Assembly: GCA_004026145.2 (NCBI GenBank)
Contig: CP034991.1
Coordinates: 9,280,592-9,344,591 of the forward strand
Source: Takifugu bimaculatus
Taxonomy: Eukaryota > Chordata > Actinopteri > Tetraodontiformes > Tetraodontidae
Length of the DNA stretch: 64,000 nt
Direction of reading: 5' to 3'
Shown here: one piece after another, positions 1-10,769 of the stretch
How the letters are laid out: each line of letters opens with the position of its first letter
Position numbering within the stretch: the stretch's first letter is position 1
Made by a program: the position numbers and the translations under genes
The notes under the pieces: generated by a model
What the model was told of the DNA's origin: nothing
The model's input: only the letters and a program-made list of their open reading frames with translations
Databases searched by the model: none

Positions 1-85
1 ACATGTTAATTTAATTGTTCTGAAGTTTGATGTTACAAGTTAGTGAGCAGTCTAATGGCTGGGTCTGGTAATGTCACATTTTCAG

Positions 86-216
86 GTGTGTTTTGTGAGA
101 AGAGCATCTGCCTTAAGGAGAACAGCTGCCTTGATGATACAAATGGCTCCTCTACCACTCTAACTGTACAGCTTTACCTGCTGACCCTGGGGGTTATATC
201 ATCTACCTTCTACTGA
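86..216 (+). CDS. Terminal coding exon of a probable netrin-G (NTNG2-like) gene
   Basis: A reading frame opens right after a splice acceptor (TTTCAG at 80-85) and ends at TGA 214-216, giving 43 residues that enter in phase 1. It starts Gly-Val-Phe-Cys-Glu-Lys, continues with a Cys-rich stretch (CEKSICLKENSCLDD), and ends in a hydrophobic tail (LTVQLYLLTLGVISSTFY). A Cys-rich EGF-like end followed by a C-terminal hydrophobic signal without a cytoplasmic tail is what GPI-anchored netrin-G proteins have. In human, NTNG2 lies close to TTF1, which fits the neighbours here. Netrin-Gs are axonal, GPI-anchored partners of NGL synaptic receptors. Upstream exons lie outside the window, so the identification rests on one short exon and on synteny. 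Another GPI-anchored protein is possible. Confidence 0.42.
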
Positions 217-1050
217 CCACTCCTCTTTAAAAACAGGGTCTCATATATCACACTAAGTTAATTTGCACATTCAGGAACAATAGATAGCACCAGCAACTAA
301 CAACCCACTCTCCTGTTCAGTCATATCTGCAGAGACATCACATCGAATCAGTAGCATATCGGTGCAAGTCAGGAATCACAGCATTTTTATTAGTCGTCTT
401 GGAATATACTGCATTCAGTTAGATTTTACTGTAGCTGAAGCATATGATGTTGATGAGGTAAGTATCTCTCATCATAGTCATATTTCAACTCAAAATAAAC
501 TAATGGATTCTCAGAGATTATCTTAACATCCGTGTAGCTTGTTTGTCATTCTAAAGGTGAAAATTAGTTCCTCAGCACTTACTAGCCTACATGATTCAGT
601 TTAATTTTGATTGACTTTAGAAATTGCTACTTGGTGGTGCCCGTGGTCATGGCATTCAAATCCAAAAACATTATTGAAAAGTATCTGTATATAACAGTAT
701 GCTGTATATAAATTTTGTACAGTTTTGTTAAATAAAGCCTTGATTATATTCCAGCCTTTGGTCTCATTGCTTAAGTTGTACTTGCTGAAAACATTTTCTA
801 TTTGTGACATACATATGTACAGTATAGAAGAGTCCTAGGGTCACTCATGATGGGAAAAGAGAGAGGAAGAAGATTTTGACTTTACCTTGCACTTCAAGAA
901 TAAAGACAAAAGGTTGAGGAAATGTGGAAATGCAATGTCGAGGATAAAGGCAAAAGGACTTTGTCTTAAGTTTGCTTCAGATTTGTAGCTTTCTATTCAG
1001 CAGTCAAGGGGGAAATTGATGCTGATCGACTGTTCCTCCAGCACTGTACG
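217..1050. other. Probable 3' UTR and intergenic DNA
   Basis: No coding exon is visible here. The first part probably is the 3' UTR of the preceding gene, with possible AATAAA signals near 494 and 728. The short minus-strand frame at 601-810 has no conserved features and looks fortuitous. Confidence 0.4.
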
Positions 1051-1059
1051 CTGACAGGC

Positions 1060-1550
1060 CGATATACAGTATTAATTTCGGAAGTCGGAGCTGGGAATAA
1101 CGTCACGGACGAGTTACCAGCGTTCCAGTTACAAAGTCGGAAAAGAAGATGGTGATCTCCGCGAAAGCGATTCTCGCGCCGACATGTGGTCCTTCTGCAA
1201 CTTTTAAACTATGTGGACGAGGAGGAAACACAAAACGTAGCCCTACTTTTTCTCTTGGTGTTTACAAAAGGAACCGAAGAGTGAGTGCTCCGGTTGTTGA
1301 GGATTCTTCGACTTTCCGAGTAGGAAATCCGATTTCGAGGGGGAGGACTAGTTGAAATTTCCGACTTGAAACTCGTAAATTCATTTAAATCATATGGAAA
1401 ACTGTTTTACACATAATGTATATTTTAATAGTATGAGCTATACAAATGAAAAGAGATAGAATAGCGATAGTTAATTATATATGTGTAAGGATACATTTTA
1501 ATGCGACAGGAATTTACGTCATTTGACCGCGACACTGATTTACTGGCAAA
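1060..1550 (+). promoter_or_regulatory. Likely ENDOG promoter and 5' leader region
   Basis: The segment just upstream of ENDOG exon 1 has more CpG than its surroundings, especially 1080-1370, as expected of a housekeeping promoter. No TATA box is evident. The short frames in it have no recognisable product. The call rests on position and base composition only. Confidence 0.3.
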
Positions 1551-3240
1551 ATGAAGCCCTTCTGTCGGACCGGAGCGACCTTATTGTTTGGAGCGGGACT
1601 CGGAATTTCAGGTGAGCCGCCTGCTGAGCATTAATGGCGTTCAAGACGAAGAGCAAGAGGCCAATCTGCTGAACCGGCTCCCAGTGGTCCCGGTGGTCCA
1701 GGCGTCGGAGCTGACAGTCAGTACGCGTGCATATTGGTACCTCAATAGAAGAAAGGGTTACACATTGAGGGAAAGGTCATCGATGGAAGAAATTCCTTTT
1801 CTAGGCTTTGATCTTTCTAAGTTTAGATTTGGACGAATTAAGGACGGTTCCGGGCAAATTCTGTCCAGGAATACCTGTAATATACGATTGGAAAACTGAA
1901 CTGCTTTGTAACCCACAATTAATTATTTTGGCACTGTTTTATATGACATAAAGGTCAAATCAACTTATTTGTAGAAATAGTCGCTTTCCCCTGAATTCTT
2001 GCAGATCATTTTGACAGACTAAGCAGAAAATTTACTGGCTGGACTGATTATTGATCTGCCTTCATAATGTATATTTATGATTGTTCATAATGGGCCCACA
2101 TAACTTAACCCATCTACATTAGTCTATAAATAAGTAAATAATCAACATTAAAGTATCAACATTTAAGTAGAAAACACACCAGCAGAGTACATTTATTGTA
2201 CTGGTTTCTGGACTGTTCAGGTGACTCATGGAAGCTCAGCTGTGGTCATGAAATATGGTTTTCCTTCACTGGCTAACATCAAGACCAGAGAATCTTACGT
2301 CACGTCCTATGACCCACGTACACGGACTGCATCCTGGGTTATTGAGAAACTGAATCATTCCTCCCTGCATGGCCCATCGAACAGGAAGTTCTGTGATTTT
2401 AAAGAGGATGAGAGGTGAGCTGAAAGGTGATATAGCAAGTCTGTAAATGTGTGTACTTATCTGTGTCTACACCCCCCCCCCCACACACACACACACACAC
2501 AGTGTGCACATTTTTCACAGAGCAACCAGTGCAGACTACAAAGGGAGCGGATTTGACAGAGGACACCTGGCTGCTGCAGCCAATCATAAATGGAGTCAAA
2601 AAGCCATGGAAGACACATTCTATTTGAGCAATGTGGCCCCACAGGTAAAAACATGTAGCAGCAACATCTGTAATAGCTGAAAAGGACAACCAGGGCTGAT
2701 GTTCTGTTCCTACTAGAATCCTCACCTCAACAAGAATACCTGGAACAATCTGGAAAAACATTGTCGCTCTCTTACCAAACATTACATGAATGTCTACGTG
2801 TGCACAGGACCCCTGTATTTGCCCAGGTAACCTCAGAGTTTTTATCAGCTGTGTGAAGCTACAACTCACAACATGTATATTTCTTAGGCAACAAGCTGAT
2901 GGGAAACTCTATGTTCAGTATCAGGTCATAGGGAAAAACCAAATTGCTGTGCCAACACACTTCTTCAAGGTGAGTCCTCCTTTTTGGGTCATTTGGTTGA
3001 CTGTTTCATGAGGCACTAACCCAAAGTTTGCCTCCTCAGGTACTGATCCTGGAGAAGGCTGATGGCAGTGGGGTTGAACTTCAATCCTATGTTTTACCAA
3101 ATGATCAAGTTGAAGAAAAGGTTCCCCTGGAGCATTTCTTAGTTCCTATTGAAATGGTTGAGCGAGCATCAGGACTCCTGTTTGTCCATAATATCATGAA
3201 AAGGGCAAGCAGCCGTCAGAAAATCACAGCCAACAGATGA
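1551..3240 (+). CDS. endog: Endonuclease G, mitochondrial (six exons; exon 1 frame broken)
   Basis: Sugar non-specific DNA/RNA nuclease of the beta-beta-alpha-metal family, located in the mitochondrial intermembrane space. It is tied to mtDNA maintenance and, when released, to nuclear DNA fragmentation. Exons by frame and splice sites: 1551-1716, 2221-2414, 2503-2644, 2717-2826, 2888-2969, 3040-3240 (TGA 3238-3240). From exon 2 on the phases agree and give 242 residues. Exon 3 carries the catalytic DRGHLAAAANH motif; exon 4 has the metal-side Asn region (NTWNNLE); exon 6 ends the nuclease fold (LEHFLVPIEMVERASGLLF). The leader starts at ATG 1551 (MKPFCRTGATLLFGAGLGIS), but the conserved NLLNRLPVVPV segment that follows lies in another frame, so one base is gained or lost between about 1605 and 1615. 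With that exception the length (about 297 residues) equals human ENDOG. Gene identity is very secure; the integrity of exon 1 is not. Confidence 0.95.
2471..2502 (+). repeat. Poly-C/(CA)n microsatellite forming the ENDOG intron 2 acceptor
   Basis: A run of C (2472-2482) passes into a CA repeat whose final CAG is the splice acceptor of ENDOG exon 3 (exon starts 2503). The repeat stands where the polypyrimidine tract would normally be. Confidence 0.9.
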
Positions 3241-3645
3241 ACTATAATTCCCAGAGTGCATAGCTGAGGCTGCAATACCCACAATCCCCCTCTGCTGAGT
3301 ATCTACCAAAAAACTCTAAACTTCATGTTAAAAGGTTTCCATTTTAAGATTTTTTTCAAATCTGTTTTTTGTATAGGAGCCCCATAGAAAGCATTTCAGT
3401 TTCTAGAACTATTTTCCAGATGTACCCCTCTGTGTGTTCACACCTCATTTAGCACAAAGGATTATAGTAAGAAGTCATTTAAATCTTACTTCATTGAAAA
3501 CTTTACAATTTAATAATTATTAATAAACAAAGTCATTGAAGTACAGAAGCAAGGCTATATGCTCCAGCTTCTTCAACAGGTGAGTCAACAAAGTGCTGAC
3601 AGCCAATTACTGAAACAGTGGTGTGCCTTGGTGTCCACATCTGTC
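3241..3645. other. Shared 3' region between convergent ENDOG and TTF1
   Basis: ENDOG (+) stops at 3240 and TTF1 (-) stops at 3646, so their 3' UTRs share 405 bp or overlap. An AATAAA for ENDOG is visible near 3520. Nothing else recognisable. Confidence 0.6.
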
Positions 3646-6600
3646 CTATTTGCTGTTGTCCAATTCAGTGAAGTCTTCCTCATTTTCTGAGAAAATGTTT
3701 GAAAATAGGTACATGCTTCCCTGGTGCAACTCCTGCTGTGTCTCCTGCTGCACCTCCTCGGAGCTCAACATCCTCAGTTTGTCCTTCAGGCAAGGGATGA
3801 TTTGTAGCTGCAGGAAGTCAATGATCTCTGATAAAAGAGGTTAATGTTAACAGCAACCTGATATACAGAGCCTGTATTTTGCTGCAGTACAGACCTCCAT
3901 AGGATAACCTAGTCCAGTTGGGAACTTTGGAAACTTTCAGTCTGTGGAACACTTTTTGAACACAGACGGAAGTGGTGTTACTGCAAAAACAAAACCAGTT
4001 ACTAGTCTATTCTATGTGCAGTTCAGGACAAGAGTGAAATAAGGCGACAACAAAAATGCAAAAGAGCTTTCACAAAAGCCGGCATCAACGCTGAAGCGGA
4101 ACCGGTCGGTGAGTCTGATTCAGATGATGAAGAAGAGGAATTCGGGATGTTGGACACTGAAATAGCGCAGCTGTTTAATTCAGATACAGAAGATGAACAC
4201 TTTGATGGTTTTGTGGCGGAAGAATTAACATTTTGTTCAAAAAATGTCGAAACTCACCGTTTTACTGCCGTTGTCATTTTCTACTCTATGTTTTAGTATG
4301 TGCCTAATAATACTGTGCGCCTTATGTATGTATTAAATACAGATATCGCACTCATAACTGAGACTGCGCCTTTTATTACAGTGCGCCTTATGGTCATGAA
4401 AATATGGTAATACATCTTAAATTGTTATGGTTTTGCTATATTCGGGTTGGAGCTTGAGACCTGTATTGCCAGTGATAGCTGTTGTCATTTTTGTGCATAT
4501 GACAATAAATATCCTTACCCAATAAATTCAGTGATGTCTTCCCAGCTGATGTCTGCTAAATCTTCCACATTCATGTTATACATCCTGAAACACAGGTATG
4601 GTGCAGGTCCTGTTCATTCAGACAGGTAATGATAAAACTTCATGTGTTCTTCACTGCAGAAAATAAAAATACCAACAGTTCAGGTCAAGAGAAACCCAAA
4701 ATCATAACTCCCCAAATCTATGTTCATTATTTTACTCTAATGTCAGTTAGAACATGAACTTTGAAATTGGATTTCAATTGTATTAATAAGGGTATATGAG
4801 TGTCGTGAGCTTACGTGTTGATGAGATGAATTTTGAATTTTAGTCTGTCAGCTGTTGAGCTGAATCTGCTGCCACGTGAAGATAACTTGGTCTTCAACAA
4901 GTCAAACCTGGAAAAACATAGAATCCTGGAAACCTCCAAACAGCAGAAACACCCTAAACGACTAACTTTCGGCTTCCTGTGTGTCAATGCAACTGGTTGT
5001 TCAAATTTTTTCTGAAAAAATTAAATAAAATACCCTTGAAAGTCACATTTTTATTAAATTATATCATCCTTGAATTTGTTGTTATTCTACATTTACATTT
5101 CAGTCATTTAGCAGACACTTCCTTCCCAAGTGACTTACACTGAGACACAATCAAGCCGGCATGTATTGTAATTGAGATCAATGTGGAAAAACACCTGGTA
5201 CAACTAGCAATTATCAGTGCAGAGCTAAGGAGAAGGAACGAGGAGGGATATAAACAGGATAGATGGAAAGATGAGATATGAGAATGATAAGTGCTGAAAG
5301 GAGAGCAGGAGCTCTCAGAAGAGCTGTGTTTTCAAGACCTTTTCAAAGATGAGGGGAACAAGGTAAAAGAATAGTCTGGATTGCCATCCCTGTACAGATG
5401 GCTTTGCCAGATGTTCATGTGAGGAACGCAGCAGAAGAGGGTCCATGTAGTCAATGTACAGATCACCATGACTTGTATCAGCAGCTGGGTGGCATGTTGG
5501 CTTTTTCTGATGATGAATAAGGCAAAGGGGCACGACTGGGAGACTAAAGCTACATGATCAGAAAAAGTCAGCTGCTCATCAATTATGACTCCAAGATTTC
5601 AACAGCCTTGGTAGGACCAAGAAACAGAGTACCAATGTTGATATCAATGTTGTAATGAATGGATTTCTAGGGTGAGAAAACCAGGATTTCAGTTTTTCCA
5701 AGGTTAAGTTGGAGGTGGTGGAAATGACAGGCACAGCTGAGTGTAATCTGCATAGGAATTCATTCTGAATTCATCTTTATTTATTGTTACAATCAAATAT
5801 TGTCTCTAGGTGCTTTAGAGAAACCCTGACCGAGGGAACAGTGTGACAGAAACCTGTCAGGTGATCATGTTTCTGTAGCCGGGCAGCCTCATTCTATGGC
5901 AGATGTGATAAATTAGTCCGAAGTCTAGAATAATGACTGTAACTACAGAATTACTGATGATAAGCTTTTTCAAAAAGGAAGGTTTTAAGTCTAATATTAA
6001 AGTAGAGATGGAGACGACCTCCCGTACCTGAATAGGAAGCTGGTTCCACAGCAGGGGAAGCCTGGTAGCTAAATGCTTGGCCCGCCAGAATCTTTAAATG
6101 TAGAATTGGAGGGGGGGGCATTTAACTCCTAACTCCTCCAGGTAGGATGGAGCTATACCTTTGATGATCTTGTAGGTCACAAGAAAAATGTTAAAACCTA
6201 TTCAAGATTTAATGGGCAGGCAATGAAGAGATGCCAAGGCAGGAGTTATGTGATCTCTTTTGTCAGTACCCTGTCAGAACTCTAGCTGCAGCATTTTGAA
6301 TCAGCTGGAGGCTTCTCAAAGAATTATCTGGACCTCTCGATAATAAACAATTACAATAGTCCAGCCTGGAAGTAACAAATGCGGATCTAAATTTTCATCA
6401 TGCCATGTCAATAATTTCCTAATCTTTGCAATGTCTCTCTAATGACAAAAGGTGCATCTTGAGATGGTTTTTATCTACGGGTTGAAGGCTGTCTTTAAGA
6501 CGTCTGTAGCTTCACTAACTGAACTCTGTGTCCTCTGGTTTCATGGATAAATATAGTTGTCATCAGAATAGCAATAGCAATTTATTCCATGCTGCTGAAT

Positions 6601-9600
6601 AATGTTTCCTAAGTGAACATGAATATGTACAATTGCTCCAAGTACAATCAACATGATGCGTCAATACTGTTTACATGTTCTGCTTTTGGAGCACCTAAGA
6701 GCCACCATGAGCACTGGGTGGTACACGCAACCAACATTTATTGCAAGAGTCTCATGGTGGATACAGCCAGTCACACGGCAACTTTTAAAATAAATCCCCA
6801 TTTAGGGTTTTGTGCCCGTCCATGAGTTCTGTCAGATACATCAGCATCGTGACATCTCCACATCTTTACAATATAATTGACCATACTAAGTCACAACCAG
6901 CTGTTGTTTGCAAAGCTTCTACTTCCAATTTTGCTAAATATAAGTGAAATGTTGGAGATCACATTGGTCAACCCCCTGTCCAAATGCTCTTGTAAGTGAA
7001 CTTACAACTGAGGTTGGTTGTTCTGGCTATTTTCGGACTACTTTGAGCAGATTCTAGTCAAACTGCAGGATCCACATGCATTTTATGTAATCAAATTACC
7101 CCAGGAATTCGGCTTCCTTCTGTGCACATAAACGCACTTTATGATGCACCATATCCCAAAGGTGCTCTATTGCATTGAGGTCTGGTGACTGTGGAACTTG
7201 GCCAGGAGTACAGTGAACTCTGTCACAGTGAGCTTTGTCATATGGTGCATTATCCTGCTCCAAGTAGGCATCAGAAGATGGTCCACTGTGGTCATCAAGG
7301 CATGAAAATGTCCAGCAACAATATTCAGGTAGGCATTTAAATAATGCTCAATTGGTGCGTAGGGGTCTGAAGAGTGCCAAGAAGAGAAATGGTTTGCTGG
7401 AGAAACTCATCACCTATCACCAGTCTATCAAGCTGCCAATCACTCTTGTTATCTGCCCCCTCCCTTCCCTCAATTCATCCATCAAGAGGAGGGTCCCACA
7501 TAAGCACCTTGAGGTTTCTGTAAAGCACCTTAAGACTATTCCGGCTGTAATTGACGATGTATAATGTCGAACTGGAGTGAATTGTCTGACGTATGTGCAA
7601 AAAAATGCATTTCACTGTGCATTGGACTTCGTGCTTGTGACAACACACTTGGTCTGAAAACCCCCCCCACCAAAGTGGGTTCATCAATCAGCAGGTGTAC
7701 TGACCACTTAAGTCGACATTGGCTCCAAGATCTGGTTCCGACCTGAAAGCTGATCTTATTCCAGGGTAGGTTGTTGCATAGCTGGTCTCTGCTTAGAACA
7801 GACCCAGCTGGACTCTGCTGGACCCGACTCTCCAGGTGAGCCTTCAGAGCCTGCATTAACTTGGATGTCTCTTCAGGACTCCAAGAACCACGATTTAGAG
7901 CTGGGTGAAACATTCCAGAGTTCAACATGCATGACTGATGTCAACTCTAACAGGATGCAACAGAATTTACAGAATGTGTAAGTTCTTACAGATGTGGGAG
8001 AAACGTTTCTGTAGAGAGTACACGCTGCGGCCCATCTTCTTTGAGATGATTCTCCAGTTGTTACCATAGAGGTTCTGTAATTTCACCAGAGAATGCAACT
8101 CTTCTTCTGAGAACCTGTAAGAGACCACATGACCATGAACAAATTGGACTAGGCTGGCTGAAGGTTGAGTAGTCCTCATGCTTCCTCTATCATCCAACAT
8201 TTATGAAACTCATTTTTGCTGAAACATCAGCATGTTCTAAATTCACTGAAGAGCAATGGCAACAATAAAAAAAAAAAATCTGGAATCGAAAGGCAGGCAC
8301 ACACAAACAGCTACACAAACTCCAGCTCGCTCGTGAAAAACGTTGTGTTCGCCTTAAACATGTCGATAAGCTTTACTTTACGCATCTTTCAGATCCTCAC
8401 AACAGTAAGGCAAGTACAGAAAGGAAAAGACATACAGTAACTAACTAAAACATGGAGTGTAAGAGGATTTTTTTTCCTGAACAGTTACAAATGTGAGAAT
8501 ATGTCTATAATTACTGAATTGCAGGGCAGGAGTTTCATTTTAAGTCTAATTTTAAAGAGGTTATTTTTAATACATGTTTTTAAATAACATTTAATAGCCT
8601 TTTAATTGAATTGACTGTAAACTGAAACTTCTTTACATGAAATTGGAAGAAAACACATGACCTTCCCTTGTGATTCCTCTTATCAAACATCTTCACTGCT
8701 CTGGTGTAAACCTGCTGACATGTGCGAGGAACTCCTTCAGCTGGTCAGATAGACAGAAAGGCAGACAGTTATTCTTCTATGTTGATTTCATAATAAGCAA
8801 TGAAAGGATGAGATGGAAGAGAATGCGACATTCAAGCGATTTCCCAGCAGGACAATTATGAAATTGAAATGAGAAATGAATTAAATAAATTTACGCTCGC
8901 CAGCCAGAAGCATTGCCCAATCGCTACCCAACCAATATTAATGAAAAAATCTCACATTATAAATATAGTTATGGGTTGTCTTTATATGAGAGGTTCAAAA
9001 GAGATTTATGATTTAGGTTCAATGATTTATGACTTATGCAATTGTTTATTTACTACACTCATTTTCTTTTTTATATGTAATGCAAATATGAATGTTGATG
9101 AGACATTGTTATTTGAGTAGTGATGGGTTAGGTATAAATAAGTTTATACTTCATCTTACTCTCAAGCTTATGCTTCATCCTACAGGTATGATGGAGTCTT
9201 TAGAACGTACCCGTGTTTTATTTATCCTTATTACTTATCCACAAAAAAAAGAACCCAAAAAAAACAAAACAATTATGTCTTCATCAGCAGAGAACTTAAA
9301 ATGTTTAAATAGTTTTTCCTGCAAATACATTTATGTACAGTTTAATCACTCACTATAGTCTTTGTATTAATGTTTTTTCCCCATGATGCTCCAGACTAAA
9401 GTAGGATGAAGCGTATTTTCATACCAATCCTTGTCAAGAAGTGATGTTGTATTTTCAGCCGTTTGATTTCCTCTTCCTGCTCTTTAAACCTGTGAGGAAA
9501 CAGCAGCTGCTTGGCTGAGCTGATGCCCGTCAGAGACAGGAAGTCTAGGACATTCTGCTTGATCCGCAGGTTTTCCTCCTGAGAACACCGCCCCCAGCGC

Positions 9601-10270
9601 AGAGACACACCTGTGGAGCACATACAGGTGTAACAGTACCATACAAGATCAATGATCCAATAGCTTTAGCATTCATACCTTGTTGTTTGAAGTTCCTAAA
9701 GCGTTGCAGGTCATATCTGATCAATTTATTAATGTTATCTGCTGATCTCTTCCTCACATCTGGAATAAACTCCTGAAGCTCATCAATCAGCAGATGTCTG
9801 TGGTCACCCGTCTCCAGTCCTTCATGATTCTCTGACGTCATGTCTATCAAACAGTCGTCTTTCTCATCCTCTTTCATCACTCCTACCTGTGACATTGACT
9901 TGCCCTCCAGTTGTTTCAGATAAATTTTATCCATTTTTCTTTTTTTCTTCCCTTCACATGTATCGCTATCTCTCTGTTTCTTCTCCCCTCTTTTTTTTAT
10001 TTTCTGCACATCATGTTTATCCCCACTCTCTCTTCTATTTTTTTTTCTTTTCTTCATTGTAATGTTTTCAGCTTTCTTGTCCAGTTTTCCTTTTATTGCC
10101 TTCCCAATCTCTCGAGTGGCTCCAGCACTCTGCTGCTCCTTCTCTGTCTCCTCTTCTCTAGTTATTCTTTTCTTTTCAGCAGGTGTAGTAAAAATCTTCC
10201 TGTTCTTCTCTTCTTGTTCAGGTGTGTCAGTGTAAACATACGGAAAACTTCTTGTTTGACTTTCTGACAT
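3646..10270 (-). CDS. ttf1: Transcription termination factor 1, RNA polymerase I (nine exons)
   Basis: Myb-type DNA-binding protein that binds terminator elements downstream of (and near the promoter of) rRNA genes, stops RNA polymerase I and arrests replication forks. Exons (minus strand, 5' to 3'): 10270-9679, 9610-9425, 8740-8662, 8114-7990, 7900-7705, 4907-4815, 4584-4519, 3980-3895, 3827-3646. All junctions have GT/AG and compatible phases, giving 534 residues. Residues 1-140 are Lys/Glu-rich and probably nuclear/nucleolar targeting. The family block LLIDELQEFIPDVRKRS follows at about 170. Two Myb-like repeats are visible: exon 4 (SEEELHSLVKLQNLYGNNW) and exon 5 (GSWSPEETSKL up to RSWSQCRLKW). 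Exons 7-9 carry the conserved C-terminal region (NVEDLADISWEDI, then VPNWTRLSYGEIIDFL). It is shorter than human TTF1 (about 900 residues), mainly in the N-terminal part. Introns hold several transposon fragments. Confidence 0.95.
4030..4409 (+). mobile_element. 3' end of a pogo/Tigger-like DNA transposon in a TTF1 intron
   Basis: Lies between TTF1 exons 7 and 8. A frame from about 4068 to TAG 4293 encodes an acidic tail with the motif IAQLFNSDTEDEHFDGF, closely resembling the tail of the transposase remnant at 16276-16852 (FAQLFNSDTEEEEFKGF). It is followed by a terminal repeat ending GCGCCTTATGGTCATGAAAA and then TATGGTA, nearly the same as the terminus of the element at 15651-17075. Only the 3' part is present. 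Confidence 0.75.
5085..5780. repeat. Ancient interspersed repeat in a TTF1 intron
   Basis: Begins with the core CATTTAGCAGACACTTCC and AAGTGACTTACA, a motif I know to recur in teleost genomes. The rest is decayed sequence without an intact frame. Family not assigned. Confidence 0.4.
5790..6625 (-). mobile_element. Decayed L2-clade LINE, 3' half
   Basis: Matches, on the same strand, the L2 copies at 60255-60760 and 32341 onward: the CTGGTTCCACAGCAGG / CTGGTAGCTAAATGCTTGG block near 6040-6085 and the CCATGCTGCTGAATAATGTTTCCTAAG block near 6585. Reading frames are lost. Confidence 0.65.
7075..7345. repeat. DNA-transposon-like interspersed repeat
   Basis: Contains GTGCATTATCCTGCTCCAAGTAGGCATCAGAAGATGG and CAGCAACAATATTCAGGTAGGC (positions about 7236-7340), a sequence I recognise as recurrent in fish genomes. 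I cannot name the family with certainty. No frame is open. Confidence 0.4.
7350..7565 (+). mobile_element. Short 3' end of an L2-clade LINE
   Basis: The block CAATTCATCCATCAAGAGGAGG, the AGCACCTTGAGG segment and the final CTGTAATTGACGATGTATAA resemble, in order, the L2 3' ends near 38940-39110 and 46110-46570. Only about 200 bp remain, directly before TTF1 exon 5 on the other strand. Confidence 0.45.
8840..9200 (+). repeat. Interspersed repeat, copy 1 of a pair flanking TTF1 exons 1-2
   Basis: Shares an extended block with 10430-10765 in direct orientation: GCCCAATCGCTACCCAACCA, then ATATAGTTATGGGTT, then GGTATAAATAAG and ATGCTTCATCCTAC. It lies in TTF1 intron 2. The similarity is interrupted by small indels, so both are old copies of one dispersed family. 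Confidence 0.65.
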
Positions 10271-10429
10271 TTTCCGTTTCTTCTTTTTTTGAGTGGAGGC
10301 AGCTGAAAAGTCAGGGAGGGGGTGTCATCATGAGGATGTCGATGTTACTGCAAACAAATACCATCACAAGAAAATATGCAGTAAATCAATCTTCATGTTG
10401 CTTTATTCACTGCACATTCGAGACATTAA

Positions 10430-10765
10430 AATTATTTCCCAGCAGGACAAATATAAAATTGAAATGAATGAAATAAATCTACGCTGGCCAGCCAGAAACA
10501 CTGCCCAATTGCTACCCAACCAATATTGATGAAGAAAGTCTCAGTTTAGGAATATAGTTATGGGTTATCTTTACATATGTGAGGTCTCAATGATTTATGA
10601 CTTGCATTTGTTTATTTACTACATTTATTTTCTTTTTTGTAATTTGTTATGCAAATATGTACGCTGGAGAGACAGATTGTTATTCCAGTAGTGGACAAGG
10701 GATAGGTATAAATAAGCCTATGCTTCATCCTACTCCTTCTCCGACATGTTGTTCTATAAAGTTCT
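10430..10765 (+). repeat. Interspersed repeat, copy 2, just upstream of the TTF1 start
   Basis: Direct-repeat partner of 8840-9200 (blocks GCCCAATTGCTACCCAACCA and GGTATAAATAAGCCTATGC). It starts about 160 bp upstream of the TTF1 ATG at 10270, so it lies in the 5' leader, a 5' intron or the promoter. Confidence 0.65.
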
Positions 10766-10769
10766 ACTT

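Noticed and set aside
2399..2869. 156-codon minus-strand frame across ENDOG
   Set aside because: Antisense shadow of ENDOG exons and the CA repeat.
9911..10267. 118-codon plus-strand frame rich in Phe, Ser and Leu
   Set aside because: Antisense of the Lys/Glu-rich TTF1 N-terminus.
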